A DNA stretch of 64,000 nt from Notamacropus eugenii (GCF_028372415.1 NC_092872.1:550641705-550705704), one strand, 5' to 3'; positions 10,565-22,540 are shown, numbered from the stretch's first letter. Notes: generated by a model not told the origin, from the letters alone. Numbers and translations: made by a program.

Positions 10565-10805
10565 GAAGGTGATAAAAATAGCTAGCATCTACATATCACT
10601 TTAAGGTTTGCAAAGTACTTTCACATCAATCCTGGGAGGTTGATGCTATTATTATTCTCATTTTACAGTTGAGGAAATTGAGGCAGACAGAAGTTAACTG
10701 ACTTGCTCTAGGTTGCACGGCTAGTGTCTTTGGCAGCATTTGAATTCAGATCTTCCTGACTCCAGGCCCGTCATTTTCTCCACTGTGCCACCTTGCTGAC
10801 TATCT
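10565..10805 (-). repeat. MIR SINE, minus orientation
   Basis: Read on the + strand: AAGGTTTGCAAAGTACTTTC, ATTTTACAGTTGAGGAAATT, GCATTTGAATTCAGATCTTC and CTCCACTGTGCCACCTTGCT. The order is that of a MIR-type SINE in reverse orientation. Confidence 0.7.
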
Positions 10806-11044
10806 TTTACTCTTGTTCTTAAAAGTTCCCTACTGATTGTATATTCCACCTGCTCAACCTCACCATATTCCTCCATTGCCTTTTCTGTGATATTCACTTT
10901 CATTTCTTTGGAGAATATTCTGTGTCAAGTTTTGCTGCCTTACAGCATCACTGGTAGAATACTGATATTAAAAAGATGTGTTATTCTGCCTAGGAAGAGC
11001 TTTGTGTCATTAAAGGATCCTAATGATTTCCTAAAGACATTCCA

Positions 11045-11295
11045 GAGGCAAAGATAGGTGGCTCAGTGGATAGAGTGCCTGGTCTGGAGTGAGGAAAGAC
11101 CTGAGTTCAAATATAGTCTCAGACACTTACTAGCAAGTCACTTAACCTCTATTTGTCTCAATTAACTGGAGAAGGAAATGGCAAACCACTCCAATGTCCT
11201 TGCTAAGAAAACCCCATCCACAGCATTGACGTTATGGTCCACAGCATCACAAAGAGTTGAATATTAATTATGGCTGAACGACTGAACAACACTAA
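11045..11295 (+). mobile_element. tRNA-derived marsupial SINE with RTE-like tail (copy 2)
   Basis: GATAGGTGGCTCAGTGGATA at the head, CTGGAGAAGGAAATGGCAAA in the tail and CTGAACGACTGAACAACA at the end. Confidence 0.75.
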
Positions 11296-12630
11296 AGGCA
11301 ATCCAGTGACCCCTTTCCACTCTAGGCTCATTTCATTGTCTATTTGTGCTGCCTCTTGTAGGTATGAATGTGTTTTCATCCAATTACTCTTTTCATCTCT
11401 TTTATTTTTAGTGACAGTTCTACTTTCCTTATAACTAGATATGAAACTATAAGTTAGAGCCCAAGGGTGGTGCCTCTTGATGATGAAAATGGTTTGTTAT
11501 AATTAGCTTTTCCATTTTTTTCTTCTTTGTTGCCCTGTTTCCATTCCCATCCTTAAGTATCCTTAGTATGCCTTTGCTTAGTTGGATCTCTCTACAAGTT
11601 TTCTTTGAAACTGGCTTTACCCTCCACTGTTTCTCTCTGTTTTATGAGATGCTGCTGCTTGTGATTATCTGTTGTCCTCATTCAGTAGATTTTGAGGCCA
11701 TGTTGCCTTTGGCTTTGCTGTGTTTAGCAGCTAAACTAAGTGTTTATTGATTAGATGCTTTCTCAGATTTTTGGCCTTATGGCAGTTGATTTTTCTTCGT
11801 TAAATTTTCTCATAAAATGAGCAGTATTATTGTAATTTCTATTGTCTATTTCTCATTTTATATTATTAATTACTTGTTTAAATAATTCAAGATTGAGATA
11901 TTTCAAATACAAACCATATCTTTTTTACATTAATTCTCCTACTGTTTTGCCAGTTCTAAAATTTACTCTGACAAGTTGGTGATCTTATTGTACAAACGTA
12001 TGCATCAATAATTAATCTTTTCTGACTATTGAAATATAATGTTTAATATTTTTTGTGATGTTATTCAGTGTCAGGAGCTATGAATTCTTTTCTCAAAGTA
12101 ATCATGATTTAAAAATTCTGAGCAGTCTACAAGTCCTTGACATCTCTCATCCCTTCTTCCTGACCCTTGCATTCTGATTTATTTCTTACTATCTTTACTT
12201 TTCCCCACCTTTTCATTGAAGTCACAAATTATCAAAATGTATGTTAATTTACTTTGGGGGAGGGAATTGCGGGTTGTATATCTTGTCAAATTCTTCCTGA
12301 AAATTTCTACCTCTTCATCCTTTGCAACTTTTGTTAGTGTATAAGGTGAAATTATTCTTCTGGCCTTATATATTTTTTCAGATATTTATCATCAGTACTT
12401 CAGTATGAGATACCAAAAAGCCTTAACATTTGTTATTTCTTTTTGCTTTTGGATGTACACTAAAACCAATATTGATAATTCTTCTCTTTGCCTCTTCAAG
12501 GAGAACCCTTGAGTCCTCCTTTCCTTTAACTGCAACTTCCTTCTTGTTTTTTTGTTTATAGCAAGAATGTCAAGATTCACTTCCTCCAGTATTATGTCTG
12601 TTTGTCTTTGGACAAGAGGCTCACAGTTTG
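11296..12630. other. Intron 1 stretch, T-rich, nothing firm
   Basis: T-rich on the + strand. The pattern is faintly like an antisense L1 (for example near 11880-12600), but I see no diagnostic motif that I trust. Confidence 0.3.
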
Positions 12631-12635
12631 AATTA

Positions 12636-12875
12636 GTTGTTGTTCAGTCATTTTCGGTTGTGTCCAACTCTTTGTGACCCTGTTTGGGGTTTTCTTTTAA
12701 AGATACCAGAGTGGTTTTCCATTTCCTTCTCTAGCTCATTTTACAAATGAGGAAACTGAGGCAAACAGGGTTAAGTGACTTGCCTAGGATCACACAGCTA
12801 GTCAGTGTCTGAGGCCAGATTTGAACTCAGGAAGATGAGGCTTCTTGACTTGAGGCCTAGCACTCTAGACATTAT
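12636..12875 (-). mobile_element. tRNA-derived marsupial SINE, minus orientation (copy 3)
   Basis: The + strand begins TTGTTGTTCAGTCATTTTCG and CAACTCTTTGTGACCCTG (reverse of the SINE end), then TTTTCCATTTCCTTCTCTAG and TAGATTTGAACTC-type core. It is about full length but lacks a clean head. Confidence 0.7.
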
Positions 12876-13892
12876 GATTCCTAGAGTACCAACAGTCAAA
12901 TTAAAGTTTATAGACCATCTAAAAAATGTATGCTTCTTAAAGAAGCACCCTTTGTTCCTTTTTATGCTGCTTTGTCACCATCTCTGTAGAAGCAGAAGGG
13001 CCTAAGGGCTATTTTGTATTTTTCTTTGTTTTGCAGTTTGCCGTGGCCAAAGAATTGATCCGTAAGATGACAACCCTACTAGTGGCAAACTTTTCTGTAC
13101 TTAACGAGGCTGGTCTACTGAGAATAGACTTATTTGTTCACTTGTGCCATATTCCGAGCCTCTCCAGCATGGAAGAACCTGCCAAAACTTAGGTTCCACT
13201 TGGCTTAGCCTTCAAAAACTTAGTGTCACCTCTAAGACACAATGAAGCATTAGAGTAAGACTTTGTGGAAAATGTTAAAGATACATCGTCAGCTTAATTT
13301 TATATTTATTTACATATTATTTATTTTACATATTTATATATGTATATGTACATATGTGTGTATAAAACATATAAATAGTGTATAATAATAATATGATATA
13401 TTATGCAAAAACTTTATGTCGCTCAGGTGAGACTGAGTTCTTGAAGGCTAAGCCAATAGAACATAAATTCCAGTAGGTTCTACCATTCTAGAAAGGCTTT
13501 GAGTATTAGCCAAATAATAGAATGAGTTTGTTCTCTCTGGACCACCCCCCTAAGTATAGTCAGCCTAATTGTATGTGTGTATATATGATCACATATGATA
13601 TATAATTATATAGTGTATAGTCTTTGTGTTATATGTAATTAAACTAATTGTCAGAACAGGAAGATATCATCCTTCATGAAGAGAGAAAAGAGCTGTGTGA
13701 ATAACTATACATTTTACATTGATTGCACTAAGTTTTTCCTGCAAGAAAATAAAGCTTAGCGTAATAAATGGAGGGGACTCTAATCAAATAAATTTTTAAC
13801 ATTTTTTAAAGCCTGCGAATGAATGAATTCTAAAGTAAAAAAGTCAATTCACAATCTTAATATTATAGAGACAAAAGATTTATTTTTCTTAT
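12876..13892. other. Intron 1 stretch with AT-rich simple sequence
   Basis: TATATA/CATATG-rich sequence lies at 13295-13400 and 13565-13625. No gene or repeat family is recognised otherwise. Confidence 0.4.
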
Positions 13893-15356
13893 TCAGTTAT
13901 TCTGTCATGACTGAATCTTTGTGACCACATGGACACAAAAAGCCTTTCTATCCTCCATTATCTCTCAAAACCTATCCAAGTTCATGTTTGTTGTTGTTTC
14001 TATGATACTATCTATCCATCTCTTCCTTTGCTGTCCCCCTTTCCTATTGCTTTTGATCTTTCCCAACATGTCATGTTTCCTCATTATGTGGCCAAAGTCT
14101 TCTCTAGCACCACAATTTGAATGTGTCGATTTTACGGCTCTCTCGGCTTTTCTTATAGACCAACTCTCACAGCCAAATATTGCTACTGGAACCATAGCTT
14201 TGACTATATGGATGTTTGTCAGCAAGATGATGTCTCTGCTTTTTAGTCTTCTGTCCAGATTTACCATATATCTTTCCTTCCAGAGAGCAAGCAGCTTTTA
14301 ATTTCAGGGCTTCAGTTTACTGTCTGCAGTGATCTTTGAGCTCAAGAATATAAAATCTGAGTGTTTCCATTGTTTCTCCCTCTGTTTGCCAGGTAGTAGT
14401 GATGGGTTCAGTTGCCAAGTTCTTAGTTTTTTGAATGTTAACTTCAAGCCAGCTTTTACACTCTCCTCTTTTTTTCATCAAGGGGTTTCTTAATTCCTCT
14501 TTACTTTCTGCCATGAGATTGGTATCCTCTATTTCTCCTGGCAACCTTAATTCTGTCTTTTGATTCATCCAGCTTGGCATATTTTGCATGATGTATTCTG
14601 CATATAAGTTAAATAAGATGACAATATACAGACCCTGTTATATTGCTTTTTCAGTTTTAAGTCAGTCAGTTATTCCATGTTTGATTCTAACTTTTGCATC
14701 TTGGCCTGAATATATAGGTTTCTCAGGAGACAAGTAAAATGATTTGGTATTCCCATCTCTTTTGTTATATTTTGTTGTGATCTACAAAGTCAAAAGCTTT
14801 AGTGTAGTCAATGAAGCAAGTAGATGTTTTTCTGGAACTCATTTGCTTTCTCCATAATCCAGTGCATGTTGGCAATTTGGTGTCTAGTTCCTCTGCCTTT
14901 TTGAAAACCAGCCTATTCTTCCAATAATTTTTAGTTCACATATTGCTGAGGCTTTGCTTGAGGAATCTGAAGCATAACCTTCCTGGCATATGAAATGAGT
15001 GCAGTTGTTCGGTAATTTGAACATTCCATGTCATTGCCCTTCTTAAGGATTAGGATGTAACCTGATCTTGAGTTTTCCAAATTTGCTGGCATATTGAATG
15101 CAGCTCTTTAATAGCATCATCTTTTAGGATTTTAAATAGCTTAGCTGGAATTCTGTCACCTCCACTAGCCTTATTGTTAGCAGTGTTTCCTAAGGCCCAC
15201 TCAACCTCATTCTCCAAGATGTTTGACTGTAGATCAGTAACCACACCATCGTGAGAATAGGTGATGTTAAGGTCTTTCTTGTGTAGTTCTTTTGTATATT
15301 CTTGCCACTTCTTAATTTCTTCTGCTTCTGTTAAGTCCTTACCATTTGATCCCTAC
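13893..15356 (-). mobile_element. RTE/BovB-like LINE, 3' half (reverse transcriptase and C-terminal region)
   Basis: On the minus strand, broken frames match the RTE/BovB ORF. From 15360 down to 15050 lie the linker and the start of the reverse transcriptase (NKASGGDRIPAKLF, LHSICQQIWKTQ). Near 14500 lies MAESKEELRNPLMKK. At 14267-13965 is the C-terminal part (LKSRDIILLTN, GCESWSI, FGHIMRK). The left end is the element's 3' terminus, beside ATTCAGTT/TGACTGAATC. Several frameshifts and stops make it inactive. It joins head-to-head with the inverted 5' half at about 15356. Confidence 0.8.
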
Positions 15357-16645
15357 CAGTGATCCACTGGAGAAGGAAATGGCAAACCACTCAAGTATCT
15401 TTGCCAAGAAAACTCCATGGACAATACTAAAATGATAAAAGGGATGACATTGGAAGTTGAGTCCCACAGGTTGTAAGGTGTTCAGTACACGGCTGGAAAG
15501 AGTGGAGGGCAACTACACTTAGTTTCAGTACTAATGAAGTGGCTGGGCCAAATCTGAAGGGAAGCTCAGTTGTAGATGAATCTGGTGAAGAAAAGGAAAT
15601 TCTAGTGCTATAAAGATTAATATTGCATTGGAATCTGGAATGTAAGGCCTGTGAATCAAGGAAAGCTGGATAATGTGGTTAAACAGGAGATGGAAAGGTT
15701 AAACATCAATATATCAGGTATCAGTGAATTTAAATGGATGTGAATGAGTGAATTTAATTCAGGCGATCTCTCCATATACTACAGTGGACAAGAATCCCTT
15801 AGAAGAAATAAAGTAGCCATCATAGTCAATAAAATGATGAGGTTTAATCTCAAAAATGACTGAATGATATCTGTTTGATTCCAAAGGAAACCATTCAATG
15901 TCACAGTAATACAAATCTATGCTCCAGCTTCTGATACCAAAGAGACCAAAGTTGATCAACTCTATGAAGACTTACATCTTCTAGGAATAACACCAAAAAA
16001 AGATGTCACATTCTTCATAAAGGATTGCTAATATAGGAAATCAAAAGATAACTGGAATAGCAGGCAGGTTTGGCCATGACATGTAAAATGAAGCAGGGCA
16101 GAGACTATTAATAGAATTTTGTCAAAATAACTACTGTTTTTCAGCAACTCAAAAGGCAACTCTACACATGGGCATCACCAGATGGTCGTATAGAAACCAG
16201 GTTGATTATACACTTTGCAGTCAAAGGTGGAGAAATTCTCTGTAGTCAAGTTAAAACAAGCTGGCGCTGACTGTGACTCACATCATGAGCTTCTTATTGC
16301 AAGATTCAGACTTAAATTGAAGAAAGTAGGGAAAACTATCAGACAATATAGGTGTGACCTAAATAACATCCCTTATGAATATAAAGTGGAGGTGATAAAT
16401 AGATTTAAGTGATTAGATCTGGTAGAGTGCTGAAGAACTATGCATAGAGGTTTGCAGTATTGTATAGGAGGCAACAACAAAAATCATTCCAAAGAGGAAG
16501 AAAGCAAAATGACAATCTGATGAAGCTTTACAATTAACTGATGAAAGAAGGGAAGTGAAAGGTAAAGAAGGGAAAGATATACCCAACTGAATGCAGAATT
16601 TCAGAGGATAGCAAGGAGAGATGAGGTTTTTGTAAATGAGCAGTG
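15357..16645 (+). mobile_element. RTE/BovB-like LINE, 5' half, inverted
   Basis: On the + strand the 5' leader runs from 15361 (CTGGAGAAGGAAATGGCAAA) to about 15620. Broken endonuclease frames follow: EFNSGDLSIYYSGQESLRRN-like at 15745-15810, VIQIYAPASDTKETKVDQLY at about 15905, and the end of the endonuclease and linker (ITRWSYRNQVDYTL, then LKQAGADCDSHHELL) at 16170-16310. It stops near 16645, just before the region with which the minus-strand half begins. Together the two halves cover most of one element, one half inverted. Confidence 0.75.
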
Positions 16646-17197
16646 CAAATATTTATTAGTGTTCTAAGCCACTATTTATTCTATGAATATATGTGTTAAG
16701 AAATGACAGGTAAAACCCTTAATGTTCCATTTGTTCATGTATCACATGATAATGATTGCTTTAAGGGTTGTAAAGAGCTTTACATAGATTCTCATTTTAT
16801 CTATAAGTGTTTGTGTATACACACACACACATATCTTCTTGGATTTTCTTCTAGAGTTTTGATTAATTAGTAACAAAAGGCTTTGGTGATGGTGGTAAAT
16901 AAACAATCTCTTTTTAGGATTTATGCTGTGGTCAGAATCTGTGGGCTGTCTCTGTGAAGGAGCAAAGACAGAACTGTAGATTTGGAAATCTAGAAAGAAA
17001 TATGAAATTAGTGACTGAATTCTAAGATTTTTACTAAATAATTTTTTTACCATAGCTTCTTGACATTAAATAAAAAAGACTGATTTAAAATGACATTGTC
17101 TTTAGGAGGTATGGATTTGTAGATGATTTTTAATGCTTTTTTTGGTTTTTGCTTTCTAGTCATGTTTTTAAATATACTTCAATTTTTTTTTAAACAG
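16646..17197. other. End of intron 1
   Basis: There is a short (AC)n at 16817-16832 and otherwise unique sequence. It ends in the exon 2 acceptor, with a T-rich tract at 17181-17191 and TTTAAACAG at 17189-17197. Confidence 0.5.
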
Positions 17198-17342
17198 GCA
17201 CTGAAACTTAGCTAACTGAAGCTCTTCTGTGAAGATGGCAAACCTTTTGAGTGATAGTCTGCTAACTTATGTAGAAGAAGAAAATATTCCTGGCCTAAAA
17301 GCATTTCTAGAAAAATGTAAGGATGTGGATGAAAGAAATGAG
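17198..17342 (+). CDS. KIDINS220: KIDINS220 exon 2, start codon and N-terminal segment
   Basis: The acceptor ends at 17197 (AAACAG). ATG at 17235-17237 has a strong context (A at -3, G at +4), and an in-frame TGA lies upstream at 17217-17219, which fixes the start. Coding is 17235-17342 (36 codons), starting MANLLSDSLLTYVEEENIPG and ending KDVDERNE, followed by donor GTAAGA. It is the N-terminal helix pair that begins the ankyrin stack (first repeat at about residues 4-33). As I recall the human protein, the first dozen residues differ while the part from YVEEENIP onward is nearly identical. Phase 0 at the donor. Confidence 0.93.
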
Positions 17343-17619
17343 GTAAGACAATGAAATAGAATCTTTTCATAGATTGTTCATTTAACTGAAAATATAAATT
17401 CTATATTTTCATTTAAAAATAGGTTTTTTTTTATTTTTCAAGTGACAACTATTTTAAAAATATGTTCCTCTCACTATTCCCCCTCACTCAAGTGATCCAA
17501 TGAAAAAACAACAGAAAACCCAAAAAACATCCTTTAATATGTACATGTGTTGTCCAGCAAAACAAATCCCCACATTAGTCATGTCTACAAATGAATGTCT
17601 CTTTCCACATTTTGTTTTA
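17343..17619. other. Start of intron 2
   Basis: AT-rich intron. Part of it (17460-17620) resembles the 3' UTR of an antisense L1 but is too diverged to define. Confidence 0.3.
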
Positions 17620-17751
17620 TTTTTCAAAAATTTATTTAGTTATTTTTAGTTTATAACATTCAGTTCTGCAAGCTTCTTAATTCTAAATTTTCTCCTCCTC
17701 CCTCTTCCCCCTTCTTCCCCCCTCCCCAAGACAGTATGCAATCTGATATAG

Positions 17752-17823
<72 letters not shown>

Positions 17824-17908
17824 CCCCCATGTCTCTCTCCGTGTCTCTCTCTCTCTGTATATATACATATATATACATACATATATATACACACACATAC
17901 ATGTGCAT

Positions 17909-17965
<57 letters not shown>

Positions 17966-18625
17966 CACATTCACATTAAACATATTTTTACCTTAGTTGT
18001 GTTGCAAAGAACAATTAGAACCAATGGAATGGACTATGAGAAAGAAGAAGCAAAAGAAAAAAGAGAGAGCAAATAGTCTGCTTCAGTCCACATTCAGACT
18101 CCGTATTCTTTCTCTGGACGTGGCTGGCATTTTCCATCATGAGTCTTTTGGAGTTGTCTTAGAACCTTGCATTACCAAGAAGAGCCACATCTATCAAAGT
18201 TAGTCATTCCACTGTGTGGCTCTTCTGCTCCCCTCACTCAGCATCAATTCATGTAAGTCTTTCCAGGTTTTTTTGAAGTCTGCTTGTTCATCATTTCCTT
18301 ACATTCACATACCACAACTTGTTCAGCCATTCCCCAATTAATGGACGTCTCCTTAATTTTTAGTTCTTTGCCACCACAAAAAGGTGCTGTAAATATTTTT
18401 GTGTATGTGGGTCTTTTTCCCATTTGTATGATCTCTTTGGGATACAGCCCTAGAAGTCGTATTGCTGGGTCAAAGGGTATGCACATTTTTATAGCCTTTT
18501 GGGCATAGTTTCAGATTGCTCTCCAAAATGGTGGGATCAGTTTACAACTCCACCAACAATGCATTAACTTCCCTACATTTTCTCCGGCATTCTTTCTGCA
18601 TTTTAAATTCATCATTTCTTTATTA
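17620..18625 (-). mobile_element. Marsupial-type L1 3' end, minus orientation, with simple-repeat expansions
   Basis: The + strand shows the reverse of L1 ORF2's C-terminal end and 3' UTR: CAGCATCAATTCATGTAAGT, CTTGTTCAGCCATTCCCCAA, TTTTAGTTCTTTGCCACCAC, TTTGGGATACAGCCCTAG and GTTTACAACTCCACCAACAA. Inside the 3' UTR part lie (CT)n at 17755-17821, C8 at 17821-17828, (CA)n at 17912-17942 and (TA)n at 17943-17966. Confidence 0.8.
17755..17966 (+). repeat. Compound microsatellite (CT)n-(C)n-(TATACA)n-(CA)n-(TA)n
   Basis: More than 30 pure CT units, then C8, mixed TATACA/CATA sequence, 14 or more CA units and about 12 TA units. It yields long spurious frames such as Ser-Leu or Arg-Glu repeats, which are not genes. 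Confidence 0.92.
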
Positions 18626-18779
18626 GGAATGAAATGGTTTGTTTCATTTTTATTCTTTTGGACTCAAGGTTTATCATTGCTGTGCTCAGAATTTGAAAGT
18701 CTTTCAGGTTTTTTTCCCCCTATAATGTCACCTTTGTATAAATTGTTCTTTTGGTCCTGTTTATTGTTTTCTGCGTCAT

Positions 18780-19700
18780 TTCACAAAAGCGTTCCGTTTC
18801 CAATGAAATGGTCCATTTCATCATGTTCACTAATATTCTATTACATTAATATACCACAGTTTGTTTAGTCATTTCCCATTAGGAGGACACTACCTTAGTT
18901 TCCAATTTTGGGCTAGCACAAAAAGAGCTGCAATCAATCTTTTTAGATAGATAGATAGATAGATAGATATTTCTTCATTTTTATTGATTTCTTTTGGGAA
19001 TATGGGCCTAATAGTGATGTAGCTGGATCAAAGGGAATGCACAATTTGGTAAATTTCTGGGCATAGTTCCAAATTGCTTTGCAGAACAGTTAGATCAATT
19101 CACAGCTCAGTCAACAGTACTAGTATACTTGTTTTTGATAGCCCTTCCAACATCTGTCATTTTCTTTTTTGTCATTTTTGCCACTCTTATGGTTCTTATG
19201 TGAAACCTCAAAATTGCTTTAGTTTACATTTCTAGAGTTATTAGTGATTTAGAACTTTTTTCACGTTATTTTTGATAGCTTGGATTTCTTTCTTTAAAAA
19301 CTGCCTATTCATATCCTTTGACCATTTATCCATTGGGGAAATGACTTTTTGTCTTATAAGTTACAAATGATTCCTTTTATTCTTGGATATGAGACCCCTA
19401 TCAGAAAAATTTAGCAGAGATTTTTTTTCCCAGCTACCTGTTTCCCTTCAAAATTTTACTACATTAGATTTGTTTGTGCAAAAACTTTTAAATTTTATAT
19501 AATGAAATTTGTCCATTTTGTTTTGTGATCTCTTTATTCATGAATTCCCAAACATAGAGCTGAAAGGTAATTATGTGACCATCAGTATCTAGATTGTGTG
19601 TCCATTTGGAGCTAATCAAGTTGTATGATGTGTGAGTTGTTCTAAACTTAATTTGTGCCATTTGTTGTTGTTGACTGCTATCCAATTTTCTCAGCAGTTT
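18780..19700 (-). mobile_element. Second L1 fragment, minus orientation
   Basis: The same L1 region recurs: CATTTCCCATTAGGAGGACA, TAGCTGGATCAAAGGGAATG, GGGCATAGTTCCAAATTGCT, CATATCCTTTGACCATTTAT and ATGAGACCCCTATCAGA, all reverse of L1 ORF2. A (GATA)n run lies at 18945-18969. It reads further 5' into ORF2 than the neighbour at 17620. Confidence 0.75.
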
Positions 19701-20107
19701 TAAGTATCCATAACTAAGTCATTCCATCAGGGCAGTTAGGTGACACTGTGAATAGGGTGTACCACTGGTCATTAGTCTTGTGATAACCTTCTCTGTACTT
19801 AGCCAGACTGATTACTGGACAACAGCTTAGCTGCAGACACAGTTGAAGTTGATAACTGAATCCATACTGAAAGCCTTTCTAATTTAGTAAAATTTTTTAC
19901 TGACATAGACTTTGAGAACCTGAAGTCACTGCAACCTCATAAGGCAGGATTAGAATAGGAGTTTTGTACTAATAGGACTTCTTTGTGTTAATAATTGAAG
20001 CAGTATAAAAGATGCTATCAGGGAGTTCTGTGACTGGAAAAGGAGGTGGACAAGTAGGCAGTCATGTGGCAAGAACAAAGGTTAACTGATGCCACCTGCT
20101 CCATTGA
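19701..20107. other. Intron 2 stretch, nothing recognised
   Basis: About 400 bp without a known element. Confidence 0.4.
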
Positions 20108-20240
20108 GGTCTCAGTTTAGTTCAGTAAATATTTATTAAGCTTCTACTATGTGCTAGGTACTATGCTAACTCCTAAAGATACAAATAAAAAAGCTAGCCC
20201 CTGATTTTAAGGAACTCACCATCTAATCTGGAAAGACAGT
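20108..20240 (+). repeat. MIR-related marsupial SINE
   Basis: TTTATTAAGCTTCTACTATG, TGCTAGGTACTATGCTAACT and AAGGAACTCACCATCTAATC in family order. Confidence 0.6.
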
Positions 20241-20570
20241 ACACAAGAGGAAGCTAGAAAGAAGGGTCATGTTATAGGTACCTAGTATGAGGGCATTTCA
20301 TACCACAGAGTTGAGACCGTGCAGAGCTGCACTTGGAAAGTGGAGTTAGCTGTAAAATCTAGGGTCTGCCCTCTATAAAGGAAGGTTTTGGGTTGAGTTT
20401 CGTGCCCCATCTATCCAGCCCCCCCCATTCAGAGGGCAGAAGAAGCTAAGAGATTTGGGAAAGTAATGAGTATATTTGAGGTTTTGTATCTAATTGCCGC
20501 ATTGTTAAGATAATTAGAGGAAGTTAATTGCCTGATTTCAAATTATATTATAAAACAGTAATCATGAAAG

Positions 20571-20795
20571 GCGCAGCTAGGTGGCACAGTGGATAGAATG
20601 CTGGACCTAAAGTGAGGAAGACTCATCTTTCTGAGTTCAGATCTGCCCTCAGATGTTTAGTAGCTTTGTGATCCTGGCCAAGTGACTTAAGTTTGCCTTA
20701 GTTTCCTCATCTGTAAAATGAAATGGAGAAGGAAATGGCAAACTAGTATCTTTGCCAGAATATCCCAAAATGAGGTCACAACTGAACGACAACAA
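20571..20795 (+). mobile_element. tRNA-derived marsupial SINE with RTE-like tail (copy 4)
   Basis: GCAGCTAGGTGGCACAGTGG, TTTCCTCATCTGTAAAATGA, GGAGAAGGAAATGGCAAACT and CACAACTGAACGACAACAAA mark head, core, tail and end. Nearly complete. Confidence 0.8.
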
Positions 20796-20984
20796 ATCAT
20801 GATAATTATTTGGCACATGTTAAAAGAAATAGGAAAGTTGGCCTGAGAAACTGGGTTAGGCAAGACCCAGAAACATAGCAACCCAGTGTTAACCCGAAAA
20901 TACACTAGTTAGGGAAAAAACTTTATTCTTGAGAATTTATGGGAAAATTGGAAAACAGATTAGTAGAAATTATTAGAACCATCA

Positions 20985-21260
20985 CTGGCCCATCTCCTCA
21001 TGTCTGAAATACATTCCCTCCTTACTTCTGTCTCAGAATCCCTCATTTTCTTCAAAGGTCAAGCACCACTTTTTACATGATGCCTTTCCTTACCACCCCA
21101 ATTCTTAATGTTCTTCCCTTTAAATACCTTATATTTCTTTATGTTTTTGTCTTCTGGTGGATGTAAGCTCTTTGAAAGCAGAGATATTTTCTTTTTCTTT
21201 TTATCTTCTCTACCTTCAAACTATTTGTTTTACAGTGGGAATGATTATTGATTCACTGAT
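20985..21260 (+). repeat. L2 LINE 3' region
   Basis: TCTTCAAAGGTCAAGCACCA, TGCCTTTCCTTACCACCCCA and GATGTAAGCTCTTTGAAAGC follow L2 order. Confidence 0.55.
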
Positions 21261-22159
21261 TGTCCGGAACCCAATACTAATTATTACTGGTTTAATGTTA
21301 GCTTAGAAGGAATCTAACAATCGTTAGATGTGTTTTAACAATTTTATTGGTAACTTGGATATAAGTAGAGATGGTTTACTTATCGGATTTTCCAATAGCA
21401 CAAAGCTGGGGAAGATAGCTGATATATTAGATCCAAAAAGAGATTAACTGTATTGAATGTTAGGTTGAATTTTAGTAAGACAAAATTGAATAGGGATAAA
21501 TGTAAAAGTCTTACACTTGGGTTAAAAAAAAATTAGTCATGAGAGCAAAATGGGATAGAAATATAAGTATATAGATGTATGAAAAAGACTGGGAGATTTT
21601 AATGGACTCTCGGCCCAGTACTAGTCAGTTGTGTGATTCTCCAGTACATCATTGGATATGTGTTCTTTCTTACGGGTATTCCTTCCAGTGATGTGGTTTA
21701 TATCACCTATATCCTTGACCTATGTGACTATTGTCCATTTATTGTTCAGAGGATTTAGTGGTATTCAGCATTCTTTTTCTCCAACTCTATTGAAATCATG
21801 TTAATACCAATAGAGCAAGCTGTCCATTAGTTCTGTCTCTTACTATATGACCATATTGAATTAAAAATAAGAGTATATATTGGAACTAATGAATATTTAT
21901 CACATGATTAACATAGAAATGAAGTTTTCTAGTGAGGCATCTGAAAGGACTAATTTTACTAATTTTAAAATCTTTTATTAGAAATCTTTGTTTGATCTTC
22001 ACTTGAATTCAGTAGACATTTACTGAGTACCTACAGACCTACTGTGAAACTTTTGAGATATAATTCTTTTATAGACATTCTTATTTGGAATAGCAGAGAA
22101 GACACTTAGGGACAGTTTCCTCCCTTAATTATCTATGCCAATTAAGTTACAGGGCTATA
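21261..22159. other. Intron 2 stretch, nothing recognised
   Basis: AT-rich; no element or gene is identified. Confidence 0.4.
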
Positions 22160-22540
22160 CATTCTTTCTCCCTCCCATATGTATAAATGCATATATGTAC
22201 ATGTGTGTGTATATATATCTATCTATATATATACATGTACATATATACACATACTTGTATATATACATAACTTTTACATTAAATAAAATTCCCTTCACAT
22301 CATTAGAATTTTATTAGGAATAGTTCTGTTTCACCACAAATTCTAGTGAAATGTTTCTAGATCAGTTGGCCTTTTGATCCCTGATAGTCTTAAAGCATTT
22401 TCTGGAGGACTGAGTCACACAAGGTAGATGGGTCAAAAGTAGTTCTTGAATCCAGGTGTTCTTAGCCCTCCTCCTCCTCCTTCTTCTCCTTCTTCTCCTC
22501 CTTCTCCTTCTCTTTCTCCTTCTCTCCTATCCTCTGGTGT
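22160..22540. repeat. Simple sequence: TATA/CATG-rich at 22175-22270 and CTTCTC tract at 22468-22525
   Basis: The left block alternates TATATA and ATGTAC; the right block is a CTCCTT/CTTCTC polypyrimidine run. Between them is unclassified intron. Confidence 0.75.

Noticed and set aside
13965..16412. Separate small genes on both strands of intron 1
   Set aside because: The frames match RTE/BovB ORF parts; the change of strand is explained by inversion of the 5' half.
17646..17996. Ser-Leu and Arg-Glu repeat frames
   Set aside because: They are translations of the (CT)n-(CA)n-(TA)n microsatellite inside an L1 3' UTR.
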